64,000 nt of DNA from Moorella thermoacetica. GTDB taxonomy: Bacteria > Bacillota > DSM-521 > Neomoorellales > Neomoorellaceae. The position numbers and the translations under genes were made by a program. Each line of letters begins with the position of its first letter. Within the stretch, counting starts at the first letter, position 1. The notes under the pieces are model-generated. The model did no database searches. It was not told where the DNA came from and worked only from the letters and a program-made list of their open reading frames with translations. The stretch is taken from contig NZ_CP012369.1 in NCBI RefSeq assembly GCF_001267405.1, positions 1,142,001 to 1,206,000 on the forward strand, written 5' to 3'. Of this stretch, positions 40,897 to 50,276 are shown one piece after another.

Positions 40897-42075
40897 CTAC
40901 CTCCTATCTGATATTTCCCCGTCCGTCAAATAACAGGCTGGGTCGGATTCCCAGAAGTCGCCGGTGACGCTTTCCGCCCGGGCGCGGCAGTTGCCATTGC
41001 ACAAGTCCAGCCAGGCGCAGGTACGGCAGCGACCCTTCAACAGGGGTTTGCGGTCCCGCAGGCCCTTCAGCAGGGGGTTGCTGAGATCCGTCCATATCTC
41101 GCCGAAGGGGCGTTCCCGGACGTTCCCCAGGATGTGGTGCATGGTGAACTGGTCCGGATGGACGGCACCGGCCCAGTCGACGGCGCCGATGGCGATACCG
41201 CTGCGGTTACCGCCATTCAGGCGCAATAGCTCCCGGACGGCCACCGCCCGTTCCGGGTCTTCCCGGATTAATTTCAGGTAGAGGTAGATTCCGTCGGCAT
41301 GATTGTCCACCGTTAAAATCTCGACTTCCCGGCCCTGCTTTTTCAGGCGCCTGGCGGCTGTAATCAGAAAATCCATAACCGCCCGGCTTTCTTCATGATT
41401 CAGGTCTTCAACGGCCAGTTCACTGCCCCGGCCGCTGTAAACCAGGTGGTAGAAACAGGCCCGGGGAATGTTCTCTTCCCGGATCAGGTAAAAAATTTCC
41501 TCCAGCTGGTCGACATTGGCCCGGCTGATGGTAAAGCGCAAGCCCACCCGCTGGTCTACCGCCAGGCAGTTGCGGATGCCTTCCAGGGTTGCCTGGAAGG
41601 CCCCCTTCACGCCCCGGAAGGCGTCATGTTTGGACTCAATGCCATCCAGGCTGATACCCACATAGCTGATGCCGATTTTTTTCAGTTCCCGGGCGGTGCT
41701 GCGATCAATAAGGGTGCCGTTGGTGGAAAGGGTGACCCGCAGTCCCCCCTTGACGGCGGTGGCCATCAGGTCAAAGATATCCGGCCGTACCAGGGGCTCG
41801 CCCCCTGATAAGAGGAGGACCGGCACCCGGAAAGCTACCAGCTGGTCCAGGAAGTCCCTGGCCTCCGGTGTCGTCATTTCGTCCCCGGCCACCCCGCTCC
41901 CGGCACCGGCATAACAATGCCGGCACTTGAGGTTGCAGTCCCGCGTGCAGTTCCAGACAACCACCGGCCCGCTATCCCGGCGGGCGCCGGCCGTCGCCTC
42001 ACGGACAGCCTGGCTGTAACGCAGGTTGTCGCCAAAGTAGTTATCATCAAAAAGCAGCTTTGTGAGACTGATCAG
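40897..42075 (-). CDS. Radical SAM heme-biosynthesis protein, NirJ1 type (AhbC-like)
   Basis: 392 aa if started at CTG 42075. Radical SAM Cys at 47, 51 and 54 (CNLKCRHC), [14 protein letters not shown] and STNGTLI, and a C-terminal Cys motif ([18 protein letters not shown]). The conventional GTG at 41964 would cut off the N-terminal segment [20 protein letters not shown], which is in frame and family-like. An in-frame TGA lies two codons before the CTG and there is no ATG/GTG/TTG between, so initiation at CTG (behind GGGTGAGG) is the best fit. Likely acts before AhbD-like NirJ2 in siroheme-to-heme conversion. Confidence 0.82.
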   Translation of the reverse strand: MISLTKLLFDDNYFGDNLRYSQAVREATAGARRDSGPVVVWNCTRDCNLKCRHCYAGAGSGVAGDEMTTPEARDFLDQLVAFRVPVLLLSGGEPLVRPDIFDLMATAVKGGLRVTLSTNGTLIDRSTARELKKIGISYVGISLDGIESKHDAFRGVKGAFQATLEGIRNCLAVDQRVGLRFTISRANVDQLEEIFYLIREENIPRACFYHLVYSGRGSELAVEDLNHEESRAVMDFLITAARRLKKQGREVEILTVDNHADGIYLYLKLIREDPERAVAVRELLRLNGGNRSGIAIGAVDWAGAVHPDQFTMHHILGNVRERPFGEIWTDLSNPLLKGLRDRKPLLKGRCRTCAWLDLCNGNCRARAESVTGDFWESDPACYLTDGEISDRR

Positions 42076-42102
42076 TTTTCCTCACCCGCCTTGCGGTTAC
42101 TC

Positions 42103-43665
42103 TTAAAGGCTCCGGGATTGGTTGCTATCTCCGCCCCCGGCCCTTATGGTTGTATAATAGTTTTCCATGGCCCGCACCAGCCCCTCTTCTGTATACTCGC
42201 CGGCCGTGGCGGCTACCTGCAGGCCGGCCTCCCGGGCTGTGGCCGCCGTGACCGGGCCGAGGCAAAAAACGTCTATTCCTTGCACTAAATCCAGGGCCCC
42301 GTCCTCGAGCAGGTCAAGGAAGGCCCGTACCGTCGAAGAACTGGTAAAGGTGACGGCGGCTACTTTACCGGCGGCCAGCATTTCTTTAAGGGACCCGGCG
42401 TTTTCTTCATTCTTTACCGTCCGGTAGGCCGTTACCTCCGTTACTTCTGCCCCCTGGCGGCGGAGGTCCACGGCCAGGAAGGGCCGGGCGATATCAGCCC
42501 GGGGTAGGAGAACCCGCCGGCCCCTGACCCGGGGTCCCAGTCCGGAAGCCACGGCTTCGGCTACATATTCCCGGGGTTGCCAATCGGTCAGGAGGCCCCG
42601 TTCCTTCAGGGCACGGGAAGTGGCCGGCCCTATGGCCGCAATCCTGATTCCGGCCAGGGAACGGATATCCTGGTGTCGTTCCAGAAGTCGTCGCCAGAAG
42701 TAACGGACACCGTTGGCACTGGTAAATATGATCCAATCAAACTCCCCGATAGCGTCCAGGGCGGTATCTAAGGGGTGCCAGTCGGCCGGAGGTTCCGTCC
42801 TAATCACCGGGAAATTTATGACTTCCGCCCCCAGGTCCGCCAGGCTTCGGGTCAAGCCTTCTGCCTGGGCCCGTGGGCGGGTAACGATCACCCGCCGGCC
42901 AAAGAGGGGTTTATCCTCCAGCCAGGCCAGGGTTGAACGCAGGTTGACCACCTGGCCGATGATGATAATGGCCGGGTTGCGGAAGCCGGCTTCCTGGGCC
43001 CGGCCCTCGATATCCGCCAGGGTGCCGGTCAGCGTCTCCTGCTCGGCCCTGGTGCCCCAGCGGATGAGAGCCACCGGTGTATCGGGAGAGCGACCGCAGG
43101 CCAGGAGGCGGCTGACAATGTAGGGCAGGTTGGCCATACCCATTAAAAAAACCAGGGTGTCAACGGCCCGGGCCAGACCCTCCCAGTTAATGGCGCTGTT
43201 TCCTTTCCGGGGGTCTTCGTTGCCAGTTATGAAGGCCGCCGTTGAAGCCAGGCCCCGGTGGGTTACCGGAATACCGGCATAGGCCGGCACGGCCACGGCG
43301 GCCGTGACCCCTGGCACTACTTCGAAGGGGATGCCGGCAGCTCGTAGGGCCAGGGCTTCTTCCCCGCCGCGGCCAAAGACAAAGGGGTCGCCCCCTTTAA
43401 GGCGCACCACCTGTTTCCCCTGCCGCGCCAGGTTCACCAGGAGGTCGTTGATCTCGTCCTGGCTTAAGGCATGGCGATCCGGCGCTTTACCGACGTAGAT
43501 CTTAACAGCCTCCGGCGGGGCATATTCCAGTAAAGCAGGGTTGAGCAAGCGATCGTAGACTACAGCCCCGGCCCGGGCCAGGCACTCCCGTCCTTTGACA
43601 GTCAACAGGCCCGGGTCGCCGGGGCCGGCACCAACTAAAAAAACTTTACCCCTGGTATTTTCCAC
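42103..43665 (-). CDS. cobA-hemD: Fused uroporphyrinogen-III C-methyltransferase / uroporphyrinogen-III synthase
   Basis: 520 aa. Residues 1-245 are SUMT: VFLVGAGPGDPGLLTVKG, VRLKGGDPFVFGRGGEEA, VPGVTAAVAVPAYAGIPVTHRG. It methylates uroporphyrinogen III to precorrin-2. Residues from about 255 are HemD (LFGRRVIVTRPRAQAEGL, DWIIFTSANGVRYFW, VTFTSSSTVRAFLDLL). The fusion is common in Clostridia. GTG 43665 with AGGAGG upstream; the longer frame to 43794 lies inside hemC. Overlaps hemC by 20 bases. Confidence 0.93.
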   Translation of the reverse strand: MENTRGKVFLVGAGPGDPGLLTVKGRECLARAGAVVYDRLLNPALLEYAPPEAVKIYVGKAPDRHALSQDEINDLLVNLARQGKQVVRLKGGDPFVFGRGGEEALALRAAGIPFEVVPGVTAAVAVPAYAGIPVTHRGLASTAAFITGNEDPRKGNSAINWEGLARAVDTLVFLMGMANLPYIVSRLLACGRSPDTPVALIRWGTRAEQETLTGTLADIEGRAQEAGFRNPAIIIIGQVVNLRSTLAWLEDKPLFGRRVIVTRPRAQAEGLTRSLADLGAEVINFPVIRTEPPADWHPLDTALDAIGEFDWIIFTSANGVRYFWRRLLERHQDIRSLAGIRIAAIGPATSRALKERGLLTDWQPREYVAEAVASGLGPRVRGRRVLLPRADIARPFLAVDLRRQGAEVTEVTAYRTVKNEENAGSLKEMLAAGKVAAVTFTSSSTVRAFLDLLEDGALDLVQGIDVFCLGPVTAATAREAGLQVAATAGEYTEEGLVRAMENYYTTIRAGGGDSNQSRSL

Positions 43666-44587
43666 TTTGGGCCTTAACCTCCTGCAAAATCTCACCCGCA
43701 CCCCGGGCGAGGAGTTTCCGGGCCAGTTCCCGGCCGGCAGCCTCCGGGTCCCGGGTACTCCCGGAAGCAATATCCCGCAGCATTTCCCGGCCATCCAGGC
43801 TGGCCACCATTCCCTGCAACACCAGGGCAGTATCCTCCACGGTGGCCAGGGCGGCGATGGGAACCTGGCAGCCTCCCTCCAGGGCGCGTAAGTACGCCCT
43901 TTCCGCCCGGACGGCGGCAGCTGTGGGGGGATGGTTGATGGCGGCCACCAGTTCGGCCACCCGGCGGTCGCCGGCCCGGATCTCCACGCCGATGGCCCCC
44001 TGACCTACGGCCGGCAGGCAGATATGGTAGGGAATGGGTTCCCCCAAAACCTGGCCGTGGTTCAGTCGCTTCAACCCGGCGGCAGCCAGGACAATGGCCG
44101 TCAAACCGTCCCGTTCTATTTTGGCCAGGCGGGTGGGGACATTACCGCGCAGGTCGACCAGTTCCAGGTCCGGCCGGGCATAGGCCAGCTGGGCCTTGCG
44201 CCGCAGGCTGCTGGTTCCTACCCGGGCCTTAATGGGCAGGGTGGCCAGGGTGTAACCCTCCGGGGAAACCAGGACGTCGGCCGGGTCTTCCCGTGGCCCG
44301 ATGGCGCCGATGACCAGGCCTTCCGGCAGAGTCGTGGGCATGTCCTTCATGCTGTGGACGGCCAGGTCGATAGCCCCGTCCAGGAGGGCCAGTTCCAGTT
44401 CTTTGGTAAAAAGGCCCTTATCGCCAATCCGCGCCAGGGCCACATCGAGAATTTTATCCCCCTTGGTTTTAAGGGTTACCAGGCGGCAGCTAAGCCCGGG
44501 CCAGGCCTTCTCCAGGGCCTGGATCACCCAGCGGGCCTGCCAGCGGGCCAGTTCGCTCTCCCGGGAGCCCACTTTAATTTCAATCAA
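43646..44587 (-). CDS. hemC: Hydroxymethylbilane synthase HemC
   Basis: 313 aa. Polymerises four porphobilinogens. VGSRESELARWQARWV at the start, VHSMKDMPTTLPEGL (catalytic Asp), RVGTSSLRRKAQL, and the cofactor Cys in RALEGGCQVPIAALA. The start overlaps the hemA stop by four bases (ATGA). Confidence 0.96.
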   Translation of the reverse strand: MIEIKVGSRESELARWQARWVIQALEKAWPGLSCRLVTLKTKGDKILDVALARIGDKGLFTKELELALLDGAIDLAVHSMKDMPTTLPEGLVIGAIGPREDPADVLVSPEGYTLATLPIKARVGTSSLRRKAQLAYARPDLELVDLRGNVPTRLAKIERDGLTAIVLAAAGLKRLNHGQVLGEPIPYHICLPAVGQGAIGVEIRAGDRRVAELVAAINHPPTAAAVRAERAYLRALEGGCQVPIAALATVEDTALVLQGMVASLDGREMLRDIASGSTRDPEAAGRELARKLLARGAGEILQEVKAQSGKYQG

Positions 44588-45909
44588 TACTTCCGGCCTC
44601 CTTCCACCGAAACGGCCATATCCGGGCCGGGGAGGGTGTGATCGACCCTCAGCTCGAAAAGTTCCTGCAATGCCTCTACATAGAGGTGACCCCGGGGGGT
44701 AAGTGCAGCGGCTTTTAAATTGACAATGGCGTCATGGAGGAGCTGGTTTACAATAGTTGTGGCCATGGAAGTGATTATCTTTTGCTCCCTGGTTGTCAAT
44801 TGCCCCAGGCGGTTACAGGCTCGGCGCACCTCGGCATTTTTAATAGCCTCGGCCTTTTCCTTCAGGGCCACAATGGTGGGCACGACATAGAGGGATCCCA
44901 GCCACTGGAAAAAGGCCTCCGCCTCGGCCGCAATAATCCCCTCCGCCTGCCGGGCTGCTTTTTTCCTTTCCTCCAGGTTGGCCAGGACCACCTGCTGGAG
45001 ATCGTCAATATCATAGAGCTTTACCCCCGGCAGGTCGCCGGCGGCAGGTTCGATATCCCGGGGTACGGCAATATCAATGAGCATCAGGGGCACCCCGGGG
45101 CGCGCCGCCACGGCCCGGGCCACCTGGTCCCGGTGCAGGATATAATGGCTGGCCGCCGTACAGCTGATGACGATATCAGCCCGGGGTAAATAATCCTCCA
45201 GGGCGTCCAGGCGTACGGCCTGTCCGCCTATGGTGGCAGCCAGGGCCACGGCCCGGTCGTAAGACCGGTTGGAAACCAGAACAGTAGTGACGCCTTTATC
45301 CTTAAGATAACGGGCCGCCAGGGTGCTCATCTTTCCGGCGCCGATTACTAAAACCGTCCGGCCGTCCAGCTCATCATGAAAAACCTGGCGGGCGAGTTCT
45401 ACGGCCGCATAACTGACGGATACTGTATTGGCATCAATCCGGGTCTCCGTGCGCACCCTTTTGCCGGCGTAAATAGCCTGCTGCCAGAGGGTGTTGAGGA
45501 CGTTATTAGTAGTCCCCGTTTCCCGGGCCACCTGGTAGGCTTCGGCTACCTGGGCCAGGACCTGGTCTTCACCCAGGATCATCGAATCCAGGCCCGCAGC
45601 CACGCGGAACAGATGGCGTACAGCATGGTGAGTATTTAAAGTATAGAGATACCCTTCCAGGTCTGCCAGGGCCAGCTTACAGGAGCGGCCCAGGAAGTTT
45701 TTAGCCGCCTTTAGGCCAGCTTCCTCCTGGTTACAGGCTATATATACTTCAGTGCGGTTGCAGGTACTGAGAATAACGCAACCCTCAACGCCAGCCTCTT
45801 CCTTTAGACGGCATAAAGCAGGCGGCAGGCCGTGACGAGCAAAGGCCAGCTGCTCCCGGATAGCTACCGGCGCCGTGCGATGATTTAGACCGGCGGCAAC
45901 GACAAACAC
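44584..45909 (-). CDS. hemA: Glutamyl-tRNA reductase HemA
   Basis: 441 aa. First committed enzyme of the C5 pathway. Active-site Cys50 in ILSTCNRTEVY; NADPH-binding VLVIGAGKMSTLAARYL; C-terminal dimerisation helices. GTG 45909 overlaps the end of sirC by 25 bases. Together with HemL it makes 5-aminolevulinate. Confidence 0.96.
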   Translation of the reverse strand: MFVVAAGLNHRTAPVAIREQLAFARHGLPPALCRLKEEAGVEGCVILSTCNRTEVYIACNQEEAGLKAAKNFLGRSCKLALADLEGYLYTLNTHHAVRHLFRVAAGLDSMILGEDQVLAQVAEAYQVARETGTTNNVLNTLWQQAIYAGKRVRTETRIDANTVSVSYAAVELARQVFHDELDGRTVLVIGAGKMSTLAARYLKDKGVTTVLVSNRSYDRAVALAATIGGQAVRLDALEDYLPRADIVISCTAASHYILHRDQVARAVAARPGVPLMLIDIAVPRDIEPAAGDLPGVKLYDIDDLQQVVLANLEERKKAARQAEGIIAAEAEAFFQWLGSLYVVPTIVALKEKAEAIKNAEVRRACNRLGQLTTREQKIITSMATTIVNQLLHDAIVNLKAAALTPRGHLYVEALQELFELRVDHTLPGPDMAVSVEGGRKY

Positions 45910-46529
45910 TGCTTGACCCGCTCCTTTGCCAGTTCTTCTTTACCCCGGGCCACCAGGCGGAATAGGATTTCATCACCGGCCAGGCGGCGCAGGAGTTCCT
46001 CCCGCCTTTTTTGATCGTTGGGCCAGACGCTTTTGAGCAGGGGGCGTATTTCACCTAAAAAATCTACCCAGGGCCCGTACTCCGGGCCAATTTCGGCTTC
46101 TAGCTGCTTACGTAACTGGCGGGCCAGGGCCGGGCTCTTGCCGGCGGTGGAGATGGCTATCTGTAAATCGCCCCGCCTGACAACCGCCGGGACGTTGAAG
46201 GTGCATAACTCCTGGTTATCGACCACATTAACCAGGATGCCGGCCTGGTGGCAGGCTACGGCTATCCGCGCGTTAAGCTCGGGATCATTGGTAGCAGCAA
46301 AAACCATGGTCATACCCTTCAGGTCGCCCTCCCGGTACTCCCGCCGCCACCATACTACCTGGCTGGCCAAGGCCAGGTCGGCGAGGGTACGGGTAACTAC
46401 AGGGCTGACCAGGGTGATTCTGGCCCCGGCTTCCAGTAAATTCAAAACCTTACGTTCACTAACAGTACCGCCTCCAATCACCAGGCAGGGGCGGTCAGTC
46501 AGGTCAATAACCAGTGGGTAAAAGCCCAT
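45885..46529 (-). CDS. sirC: Precorrin-2 dehydrogenase SirC (CysG N-terminal-like)
   Basis: 214 aa. Oxidises precorrin-2 to sirohydrochlorin with NAD+, and may chelate iron. N-terminus MGFYPLVIDLTDRPCLVIGGGTVSERKVLNLL is the classic NAD-binding start; VVDNQELCTFNVPAVVRRGDLQIAISTAGKSP is the family signature. It shares one base with the stop of the upstream prenyltransferase gene. Precorrin-2 from CobA is thereby split between corrin and siroheme routes. Confidence 0.92.
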   Translation of the reverse strand: MGFYPLVIDLTDRPCLVIGGGTVSERKVLNLLEAGARITLVSPVVTRTLADLALASQVVWWRREYREGDLKGMTMVFAATNDPELNARIAVACHQAGILVNVVDNQELCTFNVPAVVRRGDLQIAISTAGKSPALARQLRKQLEAEIGPEYGPWVDFLGEIRPLLKSVWPNDQKRREELLRRLAGDEILFRLVARGKEELAKERVKQCLSLPPV

Positions 46530-47497
46530 TAAAAACCACGCGTCCTTATATAATACGTCAGGCTTGTGAGGGTATCCCTGGCCACACCCGGAGGCAGGTA
46601 GGATGCCTGCTTTCTGGCCCTTTCCAAATACCCCTCAGCTATATCCAGGGCATACTTGATACCGCCACAATCCTTGATAAGCTGGATTGCTTCCTGGATC
46701 TCCGCCTGGGTTTTATCCCTCTTCCCCAGGAGATGGATGAGTTTTTGTTTTTTGGGGCTGGCCTGCAGGGCATAAATGGCCGGCAGGGTAATAACCCCCT
46801 GACGCAGGTCACCGCCAATGGGCTTACCCAGCTGTTCCGGGTCGGCTACCATATCCAGTACGTCATCGGTAATCTGGAAAGCCAGACCCAGGTTGCGACC
46901 ATAATAGCGCAGGTGGCGTATAGTCGCTGTGTCCGCCCCGGCGGCAATAGCTCCCAGCTCACAACTAGCGGCTATCAACAAGGCGGTTTTGCGGTAAATG
47001 CGATCCAGGTAATCCCGTAGGGTAATATCCAGGTCGAAGGCCGCTGCCATTTGCTGGATTTCCCCTTGTACCATCTTCACACTGACACTGGCCAGGACCG
47101 AGGGTATTCGCGGGTCGTCATAGGTAGCTACCAAAATCAGGGAACGGGCAAAGAGATAATCACCGGTATGCAGGGATAGCTCCTGGCCCCACCGGGCCCA
47201 GACCGTCGGTCGTCCCCGCCGGATGGGGGAAGCGTCAATAACGTCATCATGGACCAGGGTGGCCATATGGATCATTTCCAGGGCCACCGCCAGGGGTAGG
47301 ATGCGTTCCAGGGGGGCGCCGCAACACCTGGCCGCCAGGATGGCGAAAGCCGGGCGGAGTCTTTTTCCCCCCGCCTGGACCAGGTGGCGGGCGGCCTGGC
47401 TAAGAACCGGGTCCGGGGCGTCCACCTGCCGTAAGAGTTCGGCCTCTACCTGTTGTAAATCGGCTTGTACCTCCTGCCAGAGGGCTAACTCCTTCAT
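46529..47497 (-). CDS. Polyprenyl diphosphate synthase
   Basis: 322 aa trans-prenyltransferase. First Asp-rich motif LVHDDVIDASPIRRGRPT (DDxxD), second LAFQITDDVLDM. AGGKRLRPAFAILAARCCG precedes the first. Of the heptaprenyl/octaprenyl synthase group that makes the menaquinone side chain. First gene of the tetrapyrrole operon; cytochrome and quinone supply would be co-expressed. Confidence 0.9.
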   Translation of the reverse strand: MKELALWQEVQADLQQVEAELLRQVDAPDPVLSQAARHLVQAGGKRLRPAFAILAARCCGAPLERILPLAVALEMIHMATLVHDDVIDASPIRRGRPTVWARWGQELSLHTGDYLFARSLILVATYDDPRIPSVLASVSVKMVQGEIQQMAAAFDLDITLRDYLDRIYRKTALLIAASCELGAIAAGADTATIRHLRYYGRNLGLAFQITDDVLDMVADPEQLGKPIGGDLRQGVITLPAIYALQASPKKQKLIHLLGKRDKTQAEIQEAIQLIKDCGGIKYALDIAEGYLERARKQASYLPPGVARDTLTSLTYYIRTRGF

Positions 47498-47579
47498 AAT
47501 TTCATTATACCACCTGTAGCTTTTCTTGCCGAGTATTTTTCCCCATACACGCTCTTTAGCATCGCGTGGCGTGTCTTTA

Positions 47580-50078
47580 CTATTTAGAGAGAACAGGCAG
47601 AGTTTTTAACTGGTCGTATTCCTTAGCCAGGCTGGTGTTGGTCTTCTGGACTTCGGCCAGCAACCGGCTAGACAGGAGGCCGTCACCATGGTGAAAGGCC
47701 ATGACGGCCTGCCATAGCCGGGCCTCGGCCTGCAGGTTGGCGTCCCTTGCTGCCGCCTCAAGATTAATAGCGGCTTCTTTTTCCTGACCCAGGAAGTACT
47801 GGGCGATCCCTGCGCGGAGCTGAATGGCGGGACTGAGGGCTACTCCGCCGGGTTGATGGAGGTCTTTAAAATCTCCCAGGGTATCCACCTTGGCTTGGAT
47901 AGACTCCGGCAGGGCCGCCGCTTCCTGGAACATTTGCCGGGCCCTATCCTTCTGTCCGGCCTGAAGGTAACTGATGCCGGCGGCATCGTAAACCTGACCC
48001 AGGTTTTCCCAGACAGCGCCGACCCAGGGGGCCAGTTGCCGGGCCCTTTCCATGGTGGCCACGGCCTCCTGAGCCGACCCCTCCTGCCAGTAGACTTCAG
48101 CCAGGCGGTTTAAGATTGCCAGATTATAAGGTTCTTTGGCGCTGGCAGCCAGGGCCTGGTTCAGGGCCTCCTTAGTTTTTCCTTCTTGTAGATAAATACC
48201 TGCCAGATCGCTGTTATAAGAAGCTGTAAAGGGATCGTAACGGCTGGCCTCTTCCAGGTAAGCTGCCGCAGCTGGGAGGTTGTTTTGCTGCAGGGCGGCA
48301 GTAGCCTGGCGGTAACTGGAAACCCCGGCCAGGTACGAGCCGGCAAATAGAATCAGCACCAGGGTTGCCAGGGAGACGGCTGTTATACAGGGCAATTGCC
48401 GGTTCTTAAAAATTAACGGTGGGAGGGCCGGCTCCGGCTCCAAACGCTGGCCTTCAAGGCTACGGGCCAGGCCGAAACAGGCCCAGAGCATTATCGACAC
48501 CGCCCCCAGGGCCAGGTCAAAGTCAATGGCCGCGTGAAGTCCCAGGTTGACGGCAGCTGCGCCGACGGCCAGGGCCTGGAGGCGACCTTGACCCTGGCTA
48601 TGTCGGTAGTTGCCGGCCGTGACCAGGAGGAACAACAACCACACCGCCGCTAGGACGACCAGACCGACCAGACCTGCTTCTACGGCCACCTGGGCATAAT
48701 CGTTATGCACCTGGGTGGAGTTGTAGTAGTACCGCTGGTACTGGCGATAGGCTGCTTCCCAGCCGCCGCCGCCAAAGCCCAGGATGGGGCGCTGCCGCAC
48801 CATCTGCAGGGCATCCTGGGTCCAGATAATCCTCTCCCGGCTGCTCCTGGTCTTAAGGTTAATATCCTTGAGGCGAGATACAACCTGGGGCGGCAGGATT
48901 TTGCCCAGGACGCCGGGGACCTGTCCCCCGGTAGATGCCGCGCTAATTCCCGGCTGGTGCAGGACAAAGACGGCAGCGCCTCCTACCAGGATGACCAGTA
49001 TAACCAAACCGGCTGCCATCCTGGCCCGGGGGGTCGTTAAAACCCTTCCGGCCCCCTGGATAAGCAACTGGCCAACTAGGGCCACCATCAGCCCCAGGGT
49101 AAACCAGCCCCAGGCCTGCCCGTGGGCCTTGGCTAAGGCCAGGGGGATAAAACGGGCAACGCCCAACAGGGCGGCGGCGCCGCAGGCCACCAGGTGGGCC
49201 AGGGTATTCAGCCGGTAGCCGCCCGGCGCCAGCAACCAGTACAGGAAAACCACCGCCGGGAAAATCAGGTAGGCCCCACGGGAGCCAGTCCCCAGGAAGA
49301 CCATGAGCAAGAGGTAGTTGGCGGCAGCGTAACCATAGCGCCACCGGTTTCCTGACCATGCCCAGAGATAAAAACCGATGATGCTGGCGGCGCCGACATA
49401 ACTGGCCAGGGCGTTGGGATATTGCAGGGTGGAGAAAAAACGACCGCCAACAAACCCGTCTTTAATGTAAACCAGATCGGTAGCCGCGAGGAGGGCGGCC
49501 AGAGCCGCACCAACACCGGCCAGGTAAAGGGCATGCAGCAGGTAAAGGGTTCGGCGCTGCCCTCCCAGGCGCGAAACAAGCCAGAAGGTCAAAAAATAGA
49601 GCAGCACCTTCGCGATCTCGGCCATGGCCAGGCCCCGGCTAGCCGGTTTTATGGCCGCCAGGATATAGACCACTACCAGGGCAGCCGCCGCGAAATCAAG
49701 GGGCCGGTTGAGAAAGGCGATCTCCCGGCGGGAAAACTTCCACAGATAAGCGAAGAAAAAGATGACGGCAGCCAGTATCAGCGTCCAGCGCTGTTCCACC
49801 GGGAAGAACAGGCCGCGAAAGAAGGGCGGGTAGAAAAGAAGCAAAATTAGCCCGCTAAAGGCCAGGGCAAATAAAGTTCGATTACCCTTATCCGGCCAGA
49901 AGGTCTCTTCAGCGACCTGATCTTCCGTCCGGCGGCGCCAGGGGGACACCTGGCTACCAGCGTCACTTTCCCCGTGCGCCTTATTATCCGTCTTGGTTTT
50001 TCGCCCTTTATTGACGGCACTCTCCAGGGAAATAACCTTTCCCCTGCCGTTGTCTTTAATTTTCTTTTTATGTGCCAT
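47580..50078 (-). CDS. O-antigen-ligase-like membrane protein with C-terminal TPR repeats
   Basis: 832 aa. A basic cytoplasmic N-terminus is followed by about 12 membrane helices and the Wzy_C/WaaL loop (RERIIWTQDALQMVRQRP, LGFGGGGW, VHNDYAQVAVEAGLVGL). From about 600 on, TPR units follow (EASRYDPFTASYNSDLAGIY, ALAASAKEPYNLAILNRLAE, LAPWVGAVWENLGQVYDAAG). It probably polymerises or attaches a surface glycan, or glycosylates pilin-like proteins; substrate unknown. Such fused proteins are common in Clostridia. Monocistronic, divergent from the MBL gene. Confidence 0.85.
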   Translation of the reverse strand: MAHKKKIKDNGRGKVISLESAVNKGRKTKTDNKAHGESDAGSQVSPWRRRTEDQVAEETFWPDKGNRTLFALAFSGLILLLFYPPFFRGLFFPVEQRWTLILAAVIFFFAYLWKFSRREIAFLNRPLDFAAAALVVVYILAAIKPASRGLAMAEIAKVLLYFLTFWLVSRLGGQRRTLYLLHALYLAGVGAALAALLAATDLVYIKDGFVGGRFFSTLQYPNALASYVGAASIIGFYLWAWSGNRWRYGYAAANYLLLMVFLGTGSRGAYLIFPAVVFLYWLLAPGGYRLNTLAHLVACGAAALLGVARFIPLALAKAHGQAWGWFTLGLMVALVGQLLIQGAGRVLTTPRARMAAGLVILVILVGGAAVFVLHQPGISAASTGGQVPGVLGKILPPQVVSRLKDINLKTRSSRERIIWTQDALQMVRQRPILGFGGGGWEAAYRQYQRYYYNSTQVHNDYAQVAVEAGLVGLVVLAAVWLLFLLVTAGNYRHSQGQGRLQALAVGAAAVNLGLHAAIDFDLALGAVSIMLWACFGLARSLEGQRLEPEPALPPLIFKNRQLPCITAVSLATLVLILFAGSYLAGVSSYRQATAALQQNNLPAAAAYLEEASRYDPFTASYNSDLAGIYLQEGKTKEALNQALAASAKEPYNLAILNRLAEVYWQEGSAQEAVATMERARQLAPWVGAVWENLGQVYDAAGISYLQAGQKDRARQMFQEAAALPESIQAKVDTLGDFKDLHQPGGVALSPAIQLRAGIAQYFLGQEKEAAINLEAAARDANLQAEARLWQAVMAFHHGDGLLSSRLLAEVQKTNTSLAKEYDQLKTLPVLSK

Positions 50079-50276
50079 TGGACGGCCCCTTTCCTATGAC
50101 TGCTTTCTCTCCCTTCTATTCATTCGCCGCCGATCAGCCTTTTCCTGCCAGGAGGGAGAATCGAGGCCCTGGCGAGATTTTTTTGACGCCGCGACCGGCA
50201 GGTGCTATTCTTTAAAAAGAAGGGAACCCGCCCGCCAGGCGGTTTGGTAGTTTGCCAGCATATCGGGGGAGAAAAA

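Noticed and set aside
43931-44641. 236-aa frame opposite hemC
   Set aside because: Antisense shadow of hemC.
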